The translations under genes and the position numbers were made by a program. Positions 1 to 11,386 of a stretch of 64,000 nt of DNA are shown one piece after another. The notes under the pieces are model-generated. The model did no database searches and was not told the DNA's origin. It saw only the letters and a list, made by a program, of their open reading frames with translations. The DNA lies in contig JALGQZ010000009.1 in the NCBI GenBank assembly GCA_023105745.1, positions 47,025,967 to 47,089,966 on the forward strand, in the 5' to 3' direction. The DNA comes from Austropuccinia psidii (Eukaryota; Basidiomycota; Pucciniomycetes; Pucciniales; Sphaerophragmiaceae). Each line of letters opens with the position of its first letter. Position 1 is the stretch's first letter.

Positions 1-363
1 GACAGGACAAATGTAATAGCACATGAGCCTTGGGTCACAATTTAACACAGCTTGTGAGTATCTATAGTAGTGTTTTTTCACCTATAAATGTATCTCAGGG
101 TGAATTCAAAATTTCTGGTAGCTTGAAAGGTTTTTATCCCTATACCTTCCACAAATACGTGAAACAATTCAGGCTTAATCACTTAGTAAATCTCCTTTTT
201 GTTTTGTTTCTCTTTCAAGCTCAAGAATTAATCCTATGAATCATTTATTTCTTGAATAACTCTCCTTGAGAACAGAATTATGGCATCTTGACTAACTTTA
301 AAATTAAAGAAAATATACCTACCAGTTGCGAAATTTAAGTTGATTTGTATATTTCTCAGCTCT
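1..363. other. AT-rich flank, no gene seen
   Basis: No recognisable coding sequence, RNA gene or repeat family could be assigned here. The one open frame (30-239, 69 codons) resembles no family I know and is probably chance. The stretch ends at the target duplication of the solo LTR. Confidence 0.6.
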
Positions 364-368
364 ACTGA

Positions 369-2288
369 TGTGAGCCTTGAGGTATATTTTACATACCCAA
401 ATAGGCCACAATTATCTTAAAAAGAAATTTTGAATTATGCACAACTCATAAGTCATGCATATATCCAAAATTCATCATTTTCAATTTCAGAAAAGATGAA
501 TAACTTTTTATTGAGTAAGTAAATCCATGGATTTAAGACCAGATTTGGATTCTACACAAAAATTCACCTAGGGTAGCTCCATAGAGTGAATAAGCTCAAT
601 TTAAGTATTTGAGGTGGTAAAATGGAAAATACTTCAATACCACATCATTAATACCACATAAAAGATCCGTGAAAATTTTTGTTTTTCTTGATTTTTAGCC
701 AAAATAATGGGAAAGTGAGAAATCCCATGTTACATATACACTAAGAATAGTGTTATGCATGTTTTGAGCACTTAATATCATGGTATTCTTACATGCACTT
801 TTGGTACACCCATAGTGGATATCTCACTTTAAGCTTAAATTTCTATTTTGACGTGAAAAATAGGCAAGAGGGACAAAAGACATCAAAGAGAGCCAGGGTA
901 CCCAACTTCTGAGGCCTCAGAGGCGTGGATAGCTCCAGAGCATGGATCCATGGCTCATCTTGGCCCAATTGGTAAATCAAAACTCTTTGGGAACCTGGTT
1001 ACCATGTTACAACTACTGTAAAACACCTGAAAATAGCAAATAACCTGCTATTTTGACGTGCCAAGGAGGTAATGAGCTACTTACACTCCTGTAACCATGT
1101 CAATTACTAATGACTTTCCATGGATAAACCCCAAAAGAGTAATTAAAACCCTTTTGGGACCCATATTCATTGATTTACCTCATAGCAACCAGCTAAACAC
1201 TGCTATTTGCAATTCTACGTAGAAATGAGGTAAAAACTTCAAAAATTCATTAAAAATACAATTCTTAATGAATCTTTCTGAAACTTTCAGGACTAAAGGA
1301 GAACTGTATTATCTATGGTACAACCAAAAAGAATTACAGTTTTACTAATAAAATTGAAAGTTTTACTTACAGTCCATTTTTGGTTATTCTACGTGAAACA
1401 CTGAATCTTCAAAAATTCACAGTAATTACAACCTGTGATGAAATTGGCAATAACATTGATAACTTTGAGAAATCAATGATTATTTTGGAATAAAAGAAGA
1501 TTTACAAGTGTTACTCCTTTTATTCTTAACCATATTGGGGTTGGTAGTCACGTAAAAGCATCAAATAAGTAATTATGATACTGTTACGTGACAAATAATG
1601 ATGTAATCAATAAACCAAAAGGGTTTATTGCTTTCTCACTCACTGTTTTTTCAGTTTGCTCCATGGCACGCCTCTGTGAGCTGTTGTTGACTTAAAAGAG
1701 GCCTCCTCTTGCTGTTTTTTTCCAATAATCATCTTATCAATTTATTAAATCTTTATTACCAACAAGTAAGTATTAGTTCAACTATTCTTAAGTGTTTTAA
1801 ATCTTTAAGAATCAATCAGAAAGACGTGAAATCATAGAATCCAACTATATATTGTTGTAATACTGTTATAAATCCTTTTGATCCCTTAAATCCACAATTC
1901 CACATCAAATTTCTCTACTTTTATTATCAATAAGTTCTTTGGAGTATTAGTGAGTCTTTTATCTTTAATTCTTAAAGTTTTTCTCTAGTAATAGTTTTCT
2001 TCAAGAATTATATTTATAATTATTCTTGTAAAAGATAATTATATATTAAAATAATTTTATTATTTTAATAAAAGAAGTTTTTATTATTAAATTCTTCTTG
2101 TAATTGATTCTTGTAGACAATTACTGCTCACTGTTACAATCACTAGTAGTGTATAACACGTGAAAGAAATAATTTTATAATTATTTAATTGTGGTTATAA
2201 TAATTTTTATTATTATATTTCATAAGAACAGACATAGTACTGTTGATTAATAGTAATATTATCATCAGTTTCATAGTCACATCTTACA
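369..2288 (+). repeat. Solo LTR of the Ty3/gypsy family of 3145-13287
   Basis: This 1920-bp copy begins TGTGAGCCTTGAGG and ends CATCTTACA, exactly like the two LTRs of the element at 3145-13287, and aligns with them throughout with scattered substitutions and small indels. It is flanked directly by the 5-bp duplication ACTGA (364-368 and 2289-2293). It is therefore an independent insertion whose internal region was lost by LTR-LTR recombination. It lies about 0.85 kb upstream of the full-length relative in the same orientation. It keeps the repeated ACGTG motifs seen in the family LTRs (for example near 850, 1057, 1389, 1585, 1823 and 2156). Confidence 0.93.
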
Positions 2289-2293
2289 ACTGA

Positions 2294-3139
2294 TCTGATG
2301 GAGATTTTCCCTCAGTACCATACATTATTAGCACAGCTGAATTCCATAATTAGTAAATTATAACACTTCATGGATTATCTCTTTTTCAATAATGAGTATT
2401 CAATATACCTCATTCCAGTGACTCAAAGGTACTCTAACAAAATTTTCAATGCATTTCTAAAAAAGAAAATTATTATATATATTTAACTATAAAGTTAAAA
2501 AGGTAAACTTCTCATATTAATCGCAATTGGTAATTAGGTAACTCACATAACCTAGAATGAAACAAATTCTTTGGAAAATACTATTTTTCTGTTATTTCAA
2601 TTAAACCAATAGTTTAAGAAAGTGAGATAAGAAAGAGAATTAGTATTTAAAGATGGACCATTTGAAGCTAGTTTTCAGCTTATTTTGTATGCAAAAAAAC
2701 TCCACAGGCGCTTATTAAGCCAGAATTATAAGGTATATTTAAGCTATACCACCAAGTATAAGGAGCTTATCTGAAGTCATCTTTTTATATCAACATAACC
2801 CCAAGAATATTGACTCACCTCCCAAAATGTCAAAATTTTCTCAAATTTTTTTATTAGCTAGTGGCTTTCCAAGTAATATTCCAACTTTACTCCCTAATTA
2901 ATGGGAAAAGATATTTTGTGACTTGTTTTTATCAATGGGTAGTTTGGAGTAATTCTTTAAAATTAAATTGATTTCAGAAGTAATTTGAAAAAAGTTTTTA
3001 TATTGTATTTTTTGTGGAAGCCAATTATGCTTTAAATAGAAGCTATAGATTATAGAAAGAATTCAGCATTATATTTTTTAGATATTTCATAAAAATATAT
3101 TGAGTTTCTGAAAGTTATTTTTCTCTGGTGAAACTGAGA
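2294..3139. other. Spacer between solo LTR and Ty3 element, no gene seen
   Basis: AT-rich sequence without a recognisable ORF, RNA or repeat. It separates two independent insertions of the same retroelement family. Confidence 0.6.
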
Positions 3140-3144
3140 TATAC

Positions 3145-5067
3145 TGTGAGCCTTGAGGTATATTTTACATACCCAAATAGGCCACAATTATCTTAAAAAG
3201 AAATTTTGAATTATACATAACTCATAAATCATGCATATATTCAAAATTCATCATTTTTGATTTCAGAAAAAATGAATAACTTTTTATTGAGTAAGTAAAT
3301 CCATGGATTTAAGACCAGATTTGGATTCTACACAAAAATTAACCTAGGGTAGCTCCATAGAGTGAATAAGCTCAAATTGACTCCTTGAGGTGGTAATATG
3401 GAAAATACTTCAACACCACATCATTAATACCACATAAAAGATCCGTGAAAAATTTTGTTTTTCTTGATTTTACGCCAAAATAATGGGAAAGTGAGAAATC
3501 CCATGTTACATATACACTAAGAATAGTGTTATACATGTTTTGAGCACTTAATATTATGGTATTCTTACATGCACTTTTGGTACACCCATAGTGGATATCT
3601 CACTTTAAGCTTAAATTTCTATTTTTACGTGAAAAATAAGCAAGGGGGACAAAAGACATCAAAGAGAGCCAGGGTACCCAACTTCTGAGGCCCCAGAGGC
3701 GTGGATAGCTCCAAAGCTTGGTTCCATGGCTGATCTTGACCCAATTGGTAAACTAAACCTCTTTGGGAACTTGGTTACCAAGTTACAACTACTATAAAAC
3801 ACCAGAAAATAGCAAATAACCTGCTATTTTGACGTGCCAAGGAGGTAAAAAGCTACTTACACTCCTGTAACCATGTCAATTACTAATTAATTTCCATGGA
3901 TAAACCCCAAAAGAGTAATTAAAACCCTTTTTGGACTATTATCCATTGATTTACCTCATAACAACCAGTCAAACACTGATATTTGCAATTCTACATAGAA
4001 ATGAGGTAAAAACTTCAAAAATTCATTAAAAATACAAATCTTAATGAATCTTTCTGAAGATTTCAGGACCAATTGAGAACTGTATTATCAATGGTACAAC
4101 CAAAAAGAATTACAGTTTTACTAGTAAAATTAAAAGTTTTACTTACAGTCCATTTTTGGTTATTCTACGTGAAACACTGAATCTTCAAAAATTCACAGTA
4201 AATACAACCTGTGATGAAATTGTCAATAACATTGATAACTTTGGTAAATCAATGATCACTTTGGAATAAAAGAAGATTTACAAATGTTACTCCTTTTATT
4301 CTTAACCATATTGGGGTTGGTAGTCACGTAAAAGCATCAATTAAGCAATTATGACAATTTTACGTGACAACAGATGATGTAAGTACTAATCAAAAAGGGC
4401 TTAATTCTTTCTCACTCAATGGCTTTTCAGTTTGCTCCATGGCACGCCTCTGTGAGCTGTTGTTGACTTAAAAGAGGCCTTCTCTTGCTGTTCTTTCCGC
4501 ATCATCATCTTATTATCATTTTATATCATCGTTACCAACAAGTAAGTATTAGTTAAACTATTCTTAAGTGTTTTAAATCTTTCAGAATCAATCAGAAGGA
4601 CTTGAAATAATAGAATCCAACTATATATTGTTGTAATCCTTCTATAAATCATTTTGATCTCTCAAATCCACAATTCTATGTCAAATTTCTCTACTTTTAT
4701 CTATCAATAAGTTCTTTGGAGTATTAGTGAGTCATTTATCTTTAATTCTTAAAGTTTTTCTCTAGTAATAGTTTTCTTCAAGGATTATCTTTATAATTAT
4801 TCTTGCAAAAGATAATTATATATTAAAGTAATTTTATTATTTTAATAAAAGAAGTTTTCATTATTAAATTCTTCTTGTAATTGATTATTGTAGACAATTA
4901 CTTGCTCACTGTTAAAATCACTAGTAGTGCTTAACACGTGAAAGAAATAATTATTTAATTATTTAATTGTGGTTATAATAATATTTTATTATTATATTTC
5001 ATAAGAACAGACATAGTACTGTTGATTAATAGTAATATTATCATCAGTTTCATAGTCACATCTTACA
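3145..5067 (+). repeat. 5' LTR of the Ty3/gypsy element
   Basis: Begins TGTGAG and ends CTTACA, with the usual TG...CA termini. It should hold the promoter and polyadenylation signals. ACGTG cores recur at 3627, 3832, 4167, 4325 (reverse), 4362 and 4935 (as CACGTG), in DNA that otherwise has little CG. Compared with the 3' LTR it carries about 21 extra bases around 4117-4140, which look like a local duplication of an AGTTTTACT-containing unit. Confidence 0.95.
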
Positions 5068-5455
5068 TTTGGGGGCCTGGCCATGTTTTTTTGAACCTTG
5101 TAGCCTTAATTAGTATATTTTTAAGTTCTAAAATATATTAATTTAACATTTTTTTTCTTCAATTTAAAGAAAAAATCATTTTTATTTTTGAAATTGTCTT
5201 AAAATCTTATTTCATTGAGGAATTTGGGTTAATTTTGTACTGTTTTTACACGTGGCTTTTTCACATCCAAAAACTTATAAAATTATTCTTTGAGTTACTC
5301 TGACTTAATTTTTTATTCAAGTTCTTAAATTTTAATACCTTTTTCTTTAAAAAGAATATTTTTTTAATATCAAAAAATAATAAAACTTATAAAAAATCTT
5401 TTAAAAATATCTTAAATCATAAAAAATAATTTCTTTTATCATATTTTTTCTTTAA
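5068..5455 (+). promoter_or_regulatory. Leader with a primer-binding-site-like start
   Basis: Directly after the 5' LTR comes TTTGGGGGCCTGGCCATG, with a TGG at 5070-5072 where a tRNA-complementary primer site is expected. I could not assign the tRNA. A close relative, TTTGGTGGTCTGGC, follows the unrelated-looking LTR at 21879-22879. The rest of the leader is very AT-rich and non-coding. Confidence 0.5.
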
Positions 5456-6316
5456 GTGTCTTTAATCAAATACTGTGCAGCTGGCAACAGACTCAGTAAA
5501 AGATACATCACTAGTCCCGAATCTTCAGAAGCAGAATCTGAAGAAAGTATTGAGGTGCAAATTGCTAAAAGAGGCACCTTATTTAACTCAGAAAAGAATA
5601 AATTACCACCAAAAGAAATGGAAGCAACTATTCAGTCCAACCAGATGGATGTGGACAAGGAAGAGGCAAGACCAAATCCAGAAGTGCTAAATCTTCCACA
5701 AGAAAGACACATCTGGGGGATGCCAGAGTTGACCCCCATTCCCCAAGGGCTGAACCATTTCCAAGTGGCAGCAATAGAAATATACCAATGCCAGTACAAA
5801 AATTGGTTCAGAGCAGCCAAAGAGGAAGAATGGGAAATCTGCCCAAGCCTTTGGCAGGGGGCCATGAACTCCTACTTACACATCAAGAGCTTTCTGGGTC
5901 AGGAGAAGACCATAGAACTCTTAGGAGGTTGGATCCCCCTGTCTTGCAAAGACAAGGTCAAAAAGATAAAGAACTGGTTGAAGAACCAAAGTCTTTTATC
6001 CATAGACCAGAAGAAAGAGTTGGAAATGACTCCAGCTTTGGAGACAGAGGCACCAGTGGTGTCCACCAGCTCCAAACCAGCTCCCGAAGTGTCCAAGGAC
6101 AAGCCCAAGGGACCTCAGAAGAAGCAGAAAGGTCCCAAGAACCATCAAGGCAAAGGAAAAGGCAAAGCCAATTGGCACAGACCCTACCCACAAGAGTACA
6201 GGATCCCCAAATTGGAGCCTTCCGCCATGGACAGTGTCTTCAATATGGCCAGGACTCTGATGGAATTCACAGCCAAAGAGCAGGAAAGGATGAACAGAAA
6301 CTTTCCACAGAAATAA
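5456..6316 (+). CDS. ORF1 of the Ty3/gypsy element (Gag-like, 286 aa)
   Basis: An intact 286-codon frame at the usual place of gag. The first part is acidic. The middle (about residues 85-190) is rich in Trp, Lys and Glu with a helical look. The C-terminal third is a strongly basic Lys/Pro/Gly-rich tail (about residues 205-245), as expected for RNA binding. There is no CCHC knuckle in this frame; the only knuckle-like motif lies in the downstream gag-pol frame. From 5788 to its end it overlaps another open frame shifted by one base. It probably encodes the N-terminal part of Gag, with gag-pol reached by frameshifting or separate initiation. I recognise it as a recurrent ORF of this family but assign no precise biochemical role. 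Confidence 0.7.
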   Translation: MSLIKYCAAGNRLSKRYITSPESSEAESEESIEVQIAKRGTLFNSEKNKLPPKEMEATIQSNQMDVDKEEARPNPEVLNLPQERHIWGMPELTPIPQGLNHFQVAAIEIYQCQYKNWFRAAKEEEWEICPSLWQGAMNSYLHIKSFLGQEKTIELLGGWIPLSCKDKVKKIKNWLKNQSLLSIDQKKELEMTPALETEAPVVSTSSKPAPEVSKDKPKGPQKKQKGPKNHQGKGKGKANWHRPYPQEYRIPKLEPSAMDSVFNMARTLMEFTAKEQERMNRNFPQK

Positions 6317-9300
6317 TTGGTGTACAGACTAGTATTAATGTAGAAATTGGTAAACTTGATGGCAAGTTTACTAAAATTGCATCAGATATAGTTGAATTAA
6401 AGAAAAATGACAAGAAATACATTGAATTGCACCAAGTGACAAATGCCAAACTTGACTCAATTACCAATTATTGCATAAGAATTGAAAACATGTGCCAAGT
6501 TCAGCATGAGGAGATGGAAGATCTTTCCATTTTTAAAATGAATGATCAACTTAAGACTCTGCAAGACCATGTCTTGAAGATAGTTTAGAATACCAATCAA
6601 TTTGCTATACACTTAGCAAAAAGTGGCAGTGAAAGGCAGAAGTTGAAGAATGAAATAATTGCAAGTGTGGAACAAATTCATAAAAATCATGAACCACATA
6701 TGCCAAGACATTCTACACCTTTGACTGAAGAAAAACTTTCTTTTAAAGAAAGTTTGACCCCATTCTTAGGAGAAAATGTTATTTCTGCAAAGGATATTCC
6801 CAAATTAGAAGAATGGCCAACATTCTCTGGTGAAGGAGAATACAACCATATTGAATTCATAAGGACTATTGATATGTTGCAATAAGACTTTAATATACCT
6901 GATGAAATCATAGTGGGAAAATTACATTTTCTGTTTACCAGAACTGCAAAGAAATGCTATTACAAAATGAGGATTGATCATGGTAAACATGATTGGTCTT
7001 GGTGGAAATCTGAAGTGATCATCAAATGGGCCAACAATTCTTGGAGGTTTAAGATAGAAAATGCCTTTGAGAGTGCCATTTTTAACTCAGAGAAAGATAA
7101 ACCACTTACTTGGTTCTTCAAACAAAAAGACATATTATCTGCTTTACAACCAGATATGTCTGACACTATGATTAATATGAAAATATTAAGAAAGTGTGGA
7201 GGAGAATTAGAACATGCTATCAAAAGCAGATGTGTAGAACCCTGTTCAACAGAAGACTACATTAATGCTATGGAAGATATCATTTCCAGAACAAGAATTG
7301 GTAAAACTTGGTCTAAAATCCCAGCAGAATCCAAGATGACCTCCAAGATTCCCAGAGAGGACAAAAGACCAGAAAAACCTGTCTTAAAGTGTCATAAATG
7401 TGGAAGCACTTCAAATTTAGCCAACACTTGCACCAAAAAGGCAAAAATCAATGAAGTTCAAGTCATTGAAGAAGTTCAATGTACTGAAGAGAAGGAAGAA
7501 TCTGATCAAGATTCTGCAATCTCTGAAGATACATCAGTGGAGGACTATCCCATTGAAAACATCACAGCTTTCTTTGAAGTCACTGAAGTCCATACCCACT
7601 TGCCACAGTATAGTGAAGATTGCTACAACCTTATTAATGTTCAGGATGCCAGAATGTGTAAAGCCAAACCTGCTAAAGGAAAAGGCTATACTGCTGGAGC
7701 ATCTTGTATCACATCAATTCTGATGAATAATGTTGAAGCCAAAGTCAATTTGGATACAGGAGCATTTTGCACTTGTGTAGGCAAAGATTATCTCCAAGCT
7801 ATACTTCCTGAATGGAAAAACCATCTATTACCAATAGAAGGTATACAATTTAGTAGTGCCAGTACCAATATGTACCCTTTGGGTATACTAGACACTACTC
7901 TTGTATTTCCCCATCCTACAGGAAGTATAAGAATGAAAGCTGAGGTTGTAGTAATGGACAACTGCACATCTCAACATATCATTCTTGGAAATGATTACCT
8001 AAGTATTTATGGTATTGGCATCAATAACCATAAGGACAGATATTTCACAATTGGGGATAACAAAAGACAGAAATTTGCCTTCTCCAATATGCCAAAGCAA
8101 ATATCAGTAGTATCTGCTGAGAAAGATACTTATAAAGAAGAATTTGTGTCCACACAACTTGTTGAAGCACAAATTAATCCATCATTGTCACCACAAATGA
8201 AGAATGAACTTATTGATGTGTTATACATGTACAATACTGCATTTGCCTCTGATAATGAACCATTAGGTGCTATAAGAGGACTTGAAGTTGATGTTACTCT
8301 TAGTATTGACAGACCATATCCCCCAGTACTTAGAAGACCAGCTTATCCAGCCAGTCCCAGAGCTAGAGAAGCCTTGGAGAAACATATCCAAGAGTTAATT
8401 CAACTTGATGTACTAAGGAAAGTAGGCCATAATGAGGAGGTTGAAGTGACAACACCTGTTATCATTGCTTGGCATAATGATAAGTCAAGAATGGTTGGAG
8501 ATTTTAGAGCTTTGAATACCTACACAGTCCCAGATAGGTATCCAATCCCTAGAATACAAGAAACCTTGACTCAATTATCTAAATCCAAGTATATAACATC
8601 AATGGATGCATTAAAAGGTTTCCATCAGAATGTTTTGATTCCTAAAGCTAAGAAATTACTTAGAATTATCACTCACTGTGGTATTTTTGAGTAGCTTAGA
8701 ATGCCATTTGGCATTAAAAATGCTCCATATTATTATCAAAGAATGATGAATACCATCTTCCCCACAGAATTGTCTGAAGGATGGCTTATCATTTATATTG
8801 ATGATATTATCATATGTTCTGACTCATGGTCTTTGCACCTTGAAAGACTTGCAAAAGTACTCCACAAAGTTGCAGAAGTGAATATGAAAATTTCACTTAA
8901 GAAATGCAACTTTGGTTTTGAAGAACTTAAAGCATTAGGACATGTTGTTTCTGGTTTGAGCTTGGGTATTGACAAGAATAAAGTGGCAGCAGTGCTACTT
9001 AAGCCAATACCCCAGAATAAGAAGGAAATGATGTCTTTTCTTGGATTTGCTAGTTACTATAGGCAACACTTAAAAAACTTTGCAATTATAGCCAAATCAC
9101 TCTATAGAATCTGTGATCAACAGACTGTATTTGAGATGACACAGGAGAGAATTAAAGCTTATGAGGAAATAAAGAAAGCCCTTACAGAAGCACCTTTACT
9201 CCTAATGCCTGACTGGGATATTCCTTTTAATTTTTACATTGATGCATGTGGAGATGGATTAGGGGCAGCCCTACATCAAGTCCAAATTATTAATGACAAA

Positions 9301-11247
9301 CCTACAGAAGGACCAGTTTTTTATATCTCAAGACAAATCAAACCAACAGAAGCCAGATATGGTGCAAGCCAAATGGAGTGCTTATGTTTGGTATGGGCAC
9401 TTGAGAAATTACACTATTACCTTGATGGCAGTGTTCTTGAAGTGATAACTGACTGTAATGCAGTAAAATCACTTCTTAACATGAAAACTCCCAACAGACA
9501 TATGTTGAGATGGCAAATAGCTATTCAAGAATATAGAGGAAACATGACTATAGTTCATAAAGCAGGAAACATTCACAAGAATGCTGATGGACTTAGTAGA
9601 TGGGCTTTAGGCAATACTCCTGATAACCCAGCTTATGTACCTTTGGAAGCTGAACCACAGATTCCAATTGAAGGAATTAACATAACTGATATTGGGACTG
9701 AATTCTTTGAGGAGGTCAGAGAATCTTATAAAAAAGACAAGAAATGCCATATCTTGACTTCTTTATTAGATAAAGACTGCAAGGACACATCTTTAGTTAA
9801 TGCACTTTATGAAGTTTGGAAAAATTCCTATTCTGAAGGAAGATTTCACTTGTTTGATGGGATCATTTACCACAGAACAAAACATTCTTGTGTTATGACA
9901 TTGTGCAGTAGATTACTTATCAATACCATTCTTCATGAATGTCATGATAGTATCTACTCTGGACACCTGTCAGAAGACACAACACTTGAAAAAGTGATGA
10001 ACTGTGCATGGTGGCCATCTTGGAGAAAAGAAACCATTGAATATTGCCATACCTGGAACAGATGCCAAAAAGCAAACAGGAGTACAGGCAAGAAATTTGG
10101 ACTTATCATCCATATTCAAGAACCAAAATCCCCATGGGAAGTTGTTCACATGGATTGGGTCACAGCACTTCCTCCAAGTGGTGACAGAAGTTATAATGCT
10201 TGTTTAGTCATAGTAGACAGATATAGCAAAACTCCCATATTCTTACCATGTCATAAAGATGACACTGCTATGGATACAGCTCTTCTTTTATGGAGTAAAG
10301 TTATTTCTCATACAGGATTATTTAAGAATATCATAGGTGACAGAGATCCTAAATTCACATCTGCACTTTGGACCAATCTTCATAGATTGTTTGGGACTAA
10401 GTTATCATTCTCTACAGCATATCACCCTCAGACAGATGGGCTAGCAGAGAGGATGATTCAAACTTTAGAGGACATGATCAGGAGATTTTGTGCTTATGGA
10501 TTAGAATTCAAAGACTCAGATGGCTTTACCCATGACTGGTGCACTCTGATACCTGCATTAGAATTGGCATATAAGACATCAGTCCATTCTTCCACAGGAC
10601 AAACTCCTGTTATGTTAGAGAAAGGATGGAATCCAAGACTCCCAACAGACACACTGAGAAAAGACTTTATTGACATTAATCCTACAGCTTCCAGCTTCAA
10701 AATAATGCTTGATAAAGTAAGACTTCATGCAAAACAAAGTATGGATGATGCTTTTAATTATGCAAAACAGAAGTGGGACAAGAGTCATAAAGTACCAGAC
10801 TTCAAAGCAGGGGACTTAGTTTTAGTTTCAACCTTGAATTTTAATAATATCAGAGGCCCAAAGAAACTTAAAGATTCTTATGTAGGACCTTTTGTTATTG
10901 TTGCTTTACATGGAACCAATGCAGTTCAAGTGGAATTGAGTGGTGAATTGGAAAATAAACACCCCACCTTTCCAGTCAGCTTGATAAAGCCTTATCAACC
11001 AGCTGATAAAGAATTGTTTCCTTTAAGAAACCCAACTCCTTTAACTGTACGACCTGTGGAACAGAATGAAGACAAAAAGATAAAGAAAGTCATTAAAGAA
11101 AGGAGACTTAGGGGTAAAAATCAAAGAGAATATCTTGTCAGATATAGAAATCCAGTACATGAAGATGAATGGATGGCAAAATCAGAAATTCCTGACTCAG
11201 ATAAGCTCTTAAGAAAATTTAGACATGAAAGAAGGCCACAAGCCTGA
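5788..11247 (+). pseudogene. Ty3/gypsy gag-pol polyprotein, three in-frame stops
   Basis: One reading frame runs from 5788 to 11247 and is interrupted only by TAG at 6586, TAA at 6883 and TAG at 8692. It encodes in order a coiled-coil-like Gag part (about 6300-6590), a knuckle-like CHKCGSTSNLANTC (7390-7431), an aspartic protease (DTG at 7753-7761), reverse transcriptase (YIDD at 8794-8805), RNase H (from about 9235), integrase and a chromodomain-like tail (about 11,080-11,245). Integrase keeps DDE candidates at 10153, 10339 and 10447. Three flaws stand out. The knuckle has Asn where His is expected. The integrase zinc module reads CHTWNRC with a Trp (10054-10056) where the CxxC pair needs Cys. 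The 8692 stop falls inside reverse transcriptase, just before MPFGIKNAP. This is an otherwise well-preserved autonomous-type polyprotein, now broken. Confidence 0.9.
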
Positions 11248-11374
11248 ATATGTCTATAAATGTGCTTTAAATTACTTGATCTGAGTAATGTGAAGAGGTT
11301 GGACAGTGGACATTAACCCCCTTTGGGCCTTATTCTTTTATCACTAATAAAATTGTAGGACAATTTTATTTTTT

Positions 11375-11386
11375 GGTGGGAGGGAA
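11375..11386 (+). promoter_or_regulatory. Polypurine tract
   Basis: GGTGGGAGGGAA abuts the 3' LTR start (TGTGAG at 11387). A purine tract here primes plus-strand DNA synthesis in LTR retroelements. Confidence 0.85.

Noticed and set aside
5632..6193. Several minus-strand frames opposite ORF1
   Set aside because: They are shadows of the less AT-rich ORF1 region, with no motifs and the wrong strand for the element.
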